64,000 nt of DNA from Artemisia argyi (taxonomy: Eukaryota > Streptophyta > Magnoliopsida > Asterales > Asteraceae). The DNA lies in the NCBI GenBank assembly GCA_030686995.1, contig CM060709.1:20365360-20429359 (forward strand), given 5' to 3'. Below the pieces are notes generated by a model. That model did not search any database, was not told the origin of the DNA, and was given only the letters and a program-made list of their open reading frames with translations. How positions within the stretch are numbered: position 1 is the stretch's first letter; each line of letters starts with the position of its first letter. This document shows positions 61,296 through 64,000 of the stretch, piece by piece. The position numbers and the translations under genes are program-made.

Positions 61296-61757
61296 CTATA
61301 GGAGTTCTTCTTGCATAGCTTCCACCCAACTTTCCTTGGCTAATGCTTGTTTGATATTCTCGGGCTCTTCTTGAGATAGAAAACAAGCAAATAAACACAA
61401 CTTCTGATCCTTGTGATTCACCCTGTTTTGCTTGTAGATAAAACTAAGTAAAGAAGTATGTTGTTGGGACATATTCTTAGCCTTAGTCCTTGTGAGCACC
61501 CCTGAAGCTGAGGGTCCAATTATGTTGGTAACAGGATGAGTTTTGTGTATTCTGAGAGTAGGAGTTGGTGGGACTTCAAGATTATCTTCCAAATTAGTTA
61601 TATCAGGATCTTCATTAGAATTTGAGAAAATGCCTTCTTGATCCAATTCATCATCAGTGTCTTCTAAAGTAATTGTGTTTGGATCAGCAGTATCTTCTAA
61701 GTCAGGCATATTGAGATCATTGACAGCATCAGAATTTATCCAATTTGATGTATTCAA
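61296..61757 (-). pseudogene. pol: Element C linker between integrase and RT
   Basis: An acidic Asp/Glu-rich linker (ITLEDTDDELDQEG) leads into the RT entry region (QQHTSLLSFIYKQNRVNH, then WVEAMQEELL). TAG at 61296-61298 stands where relatives have Gln. The upstream neighbour in another frame (62053-61754) ends QSTANPFESTFNL at this border. Confidence 0.7.
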
Positions 61758-62456
61758 AGGTTAAAAGTACTTTCAAATGGATTAGCAGTACTTTGGGGTA
61801 AAGTACTGGCTGTGTCTTTTGCCTTCTTCTTTTCTACTTCATAAGCTCTCTTCTGTTCATCATCATACGATTTAGCCATTGTCTCTTGAAAAAGGAATTC
61901 TAGAAAGTTCATCATGAATGGCATGATCTTCTGTAGATACTGGTATTCGTGGTGGAACAGTACTTTGAGGATCAACAGTACTGTTAGGTTTAGCAGTACC
62001 TTGAGGCTCAGAAGTACTTTTCTTCTCATCATTGGCATTATCTTTTGGCTCATCTTCAGATCTTAAATTAACATCATGAACAATGTACTGTGCTTCTTCT
62101 TCAGTGGGAGCAGCTTGATTTTCTTCCCTTACAGGTACATAATTCATTGATGAAGACATTAAATCAAGATCAAACATCCAATCAGGACCTTTTCCTTTAA
62201 AATTCTCTTGTTCTTCTAAAAAATCAACATGAAGACATTCTTGAACCTTCTTGGTAGCCCTATTATACACTCTGAATCCTTTGCTATTTGTACAATATCC
62301 CAATAAATATCCTTCTTCTGACTTCCCATCAAATTTTCCCAAATTATCAGCAGTGTTTAAGATGGTTAGGGGACTTCCAAAAGGTTTCATAAACTTGATG
62401 CTTGGCTTCTTTCCCATGAGTAACTCATAAGGTGTCTTCATTTGAGGTTTAGTCAC
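61754..62456 (-). pseudogene. pol: Element C integrase C-terminal region
   Basis: The frame 62456-61872 carries KTPYELLMGKKPSIKFMKPFG, EEGYLLGYCTNSKGFRVYN and a variable region with QGTA, NSTVDPQST and similar words. It shifts frame near 61890-61910 into 62053-61754 (ETMAKSYDDEQKRAYEVEKK). A short deletion with frameshift separates it from the integrase core at 62449-62460, where FWAEAV is followed directly by TKPQM. Confidence 0.75.
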
Positions 62457-63236
62457 TTACAGCCTCAGCCCAGAATGGAACAGGTAGTTGAGAGTCTGCA
62501 AGCATTGTCCTTGCTGCTTCTATAAGAGTTCTATTCTTTCTTTCTGCAACTCCATTTTGTTGAGGAGTTCTTGCAATACTGAATTCTCTTTTAATTCCTT
62601 TCTTGGCACAAAATTCATCCATAAGCTGATTCTTGAACTCAGTCCCATTATCACATCTAATGCCTCTAACCTTGAGTCTTAACTGATTTTCAAGTGCTAT
62701 TATAAGGTCATTAATAGCATCAAAAGTTTCATCTTTAAAGCATAAGAAAAAGACCCAACTAAATCTACTACAATCATCTGTTACAACCAAGCAGTACTTC
62801 TTCTTGTTCAGACTAACAACTGAAACAGGTCCAAACAGATCCATGTGCAGCAATTCTAAAGGCTCTCTAATGGTTTTCTCATCAATCTTCTTACAAGAAG
62901 CCTTGTGCTGTTTACCCTTCTTACAAGCAAGACATGAACTCAGTCCCATTATCACATCTAATGCCTTTAACCTTGAGTCTTAACTGATTTTCAAGTGCTA
63001 TTATAAGGTCATTAATAGCATTAAAAGTTTCATCTTTAAAGCATAAGAAAAAGACCCAACTAAATCTACTACAATCATCTGTTACAACCAAGCAGTACTT
63101 CTTCTTGTTCAGACTAACAACTGAAACAGGTCCAAACAGATCCATGTGCAGCAATTCTAAAGGCTCTCTAATGGTTTTCTCATCAATCTTCTTACAAGAA
63201 GCCTTGTGCTGTTTACCCTTCTTACAAGCAAGACAT
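62449..63236 (-). pseudogene. pol: Element C integrase core with internal duplication
   Basis: Copia integrase: zinc-region CLACKKGKQHKASC, first acidic residue in HMDLFGP, second in CDNGTEF, and Glu in PQQNGVAERKN. The stretch from the zinc region to CDNGTEF occurs twice, in tandem copies of 301 bases (62635-62935 and 62936-63236). As 301 is not divisible by three, the copies are out of frame with each other. The only differences noticed are single bases (for example GCCTCT versus GCCTTT), so the duplication is recent. Confidence 0.85.
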
Positions 63237-64000
63237 GAGTGATCATTTAGAAGGTAAACCTCTAACTAAATTACCTCTGACCAGCTTATTGATGTTCTTG
63301 AAATTAACATATCCCAGTCTTTTGTGCCATTGATGTGCTTCCTCCATAGATGCTCTTGCAATCAAACATGTTGCTCTTTCAGCAGAATTTACATTCTTTA
63401 AGTCTATGCTGTACACATCATTAGTTCTTGGTGCTCTCAGCAACACCAAGTTTTTATCTTCTAACTTGAAATCAGGAGAAAGTATAAGACATTCTATGTC
63501 AAAGAATAACACAGGGTACTTCTTATCACAAATCTGAGAGACTGACAAAAGATTGAATTTGAGCTCCTTCACATATCTAACATCTTCAAAATCAATGTTT
63601 CCTGCCTTGATAGTTCCTTTGCCAGTTATTCTTCCTCCATCAGGATCATTCCCAAATGCAACTTTTCCACCAAAATAAGCTTTAAAATCTGAAAAGAGCT
63701 CCTTTTCTCCTGTCATACTACCAGAGCAACCACTATCTACAATAAGATGATCTTTAAGCTCCTCCTCTGGGTTGCCCTTAGATTTAGTGGATGAACTTGG
63801 TGAAGCAGCTACCATAGCAAGCTGAACAGGTGCTTCTTCAAACTTCATGCTCCAATCAAAGCTTCCTAGATCATCTCTTGACTCCAAAGCAACATATCCA
63901 GGCTCTTCATCAAATGCTGTGCTCCAGTCTTCCAATGCAACCATTGAATAGGTTATAGGTTCATCATCAAACTCATTGGATTAATCAATCTCTGATAGAT
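63237..64000 (-). pseudogene. pol: Element C gag end, protease and pre-integrase domain
   Basis: 233 codons from 63944. The aspartic protease motif is DSGCSGSMTG, followed by FSDFKAYFGGKVAFG and FNLLSVSQICD. The GAG-pre-integrase region has NVNSAERATCLIARASMEEAHQWHKRLG and ends GLPSK. A frameshift with a probable small deletion at about 63240 separates it from the zinc region. The frame continues upstream of the first Met to about 63985, where a TAA occurs; the rest of gag lies outside the window. Confidence 0.8.

Larger units (their letters stand above)
54347..64000 (-). mobile_element. Element C: Sirevirus-like copia element, cut by window end
   Basis: On the minus strand, from the window edge: gag end and protease, integrase, RT, RNase H, then an antisense gene, a large accessory ORF, a purine tract and the 3' LTR. 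Copia order (integrase before RT) and the YVDDIIFG motif are clear. The gag and 5' LTR lie beyond 64000. Pol has several frameshifts, a 301-bp tandem duplication and stops, so this copy is defective. Confidence 0.85.

Overview
The window is plant nuclear DNA dominated by LTR retrotransposons (roughly 85% of the bases by my count). Element families, long AT microsatellites, initiator-Met-tRNA primer sites and spliced host-like exons all point to an angiosperm. The gag, accessory-ORF and leader proteins resemble, from memory only, those common in Asteraceae genomes, especially Anthemideae such as Tanacetum and Artemisia. No bacterial features, CRISPR arrays, rRNA or tRNA genes were seen.

Layout. 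1-8224: the only host-like stretch. A promoter-like block with site II (TGGGCC/T) and E2F-like motifs is interrupted by a 521-bp hAT-type MITE (839-1359, 8-bp target duplication). It is followed by exon-like islands, one of which is split by a 1,670-bp solo LTR (3143-4812, duplication GAGAA). 8230-17923: element A, a Ty3/gypsy chromovirus on the + strand. Its gag-pol frame is complete apart from eight nonsense codons, and its 5' end is a fold-back of the U5 terminus. 17929-20403: AT-rich spacer with a large inverted repeat. 20420-25782 and 45677-49665: old copia (Sirevirus-like) material on the - strand (called F), including a long gag with no pol and an 88-bp tandem array of polypurine tracts. 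25783-45676: element B, a gypsy element on the - strand inserted into F (duplication TCATG). 32486-40922: element D, a gag-only gypsy element inserted into B's gag (duplication GTCAC); I found only two differences between its LTRs, so it is very young. 49666-54346: element E, a + strand gypsy LTR with primer site and a truncated interior. 54347-64000: element C, a - strand Sirevirus-like copia element that runs off the window end.

How the parts work together. A and B carry related U5 ends, leaders, an extra ORF before gag, and chromodomain-type integrase ends. D supplies only Gag and LTRs, so its movement would need enzymes from a related element. Element C carries pol and a large accessory ORF with its own TATA box. 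Divergent from that ORF is a complete-looking antisense gene (TATA box, 150-codon ORF, AATAAA signal) lying between pol and the accessory ORF. That antisense unit and the fold-back end of A are the most unusual features here.
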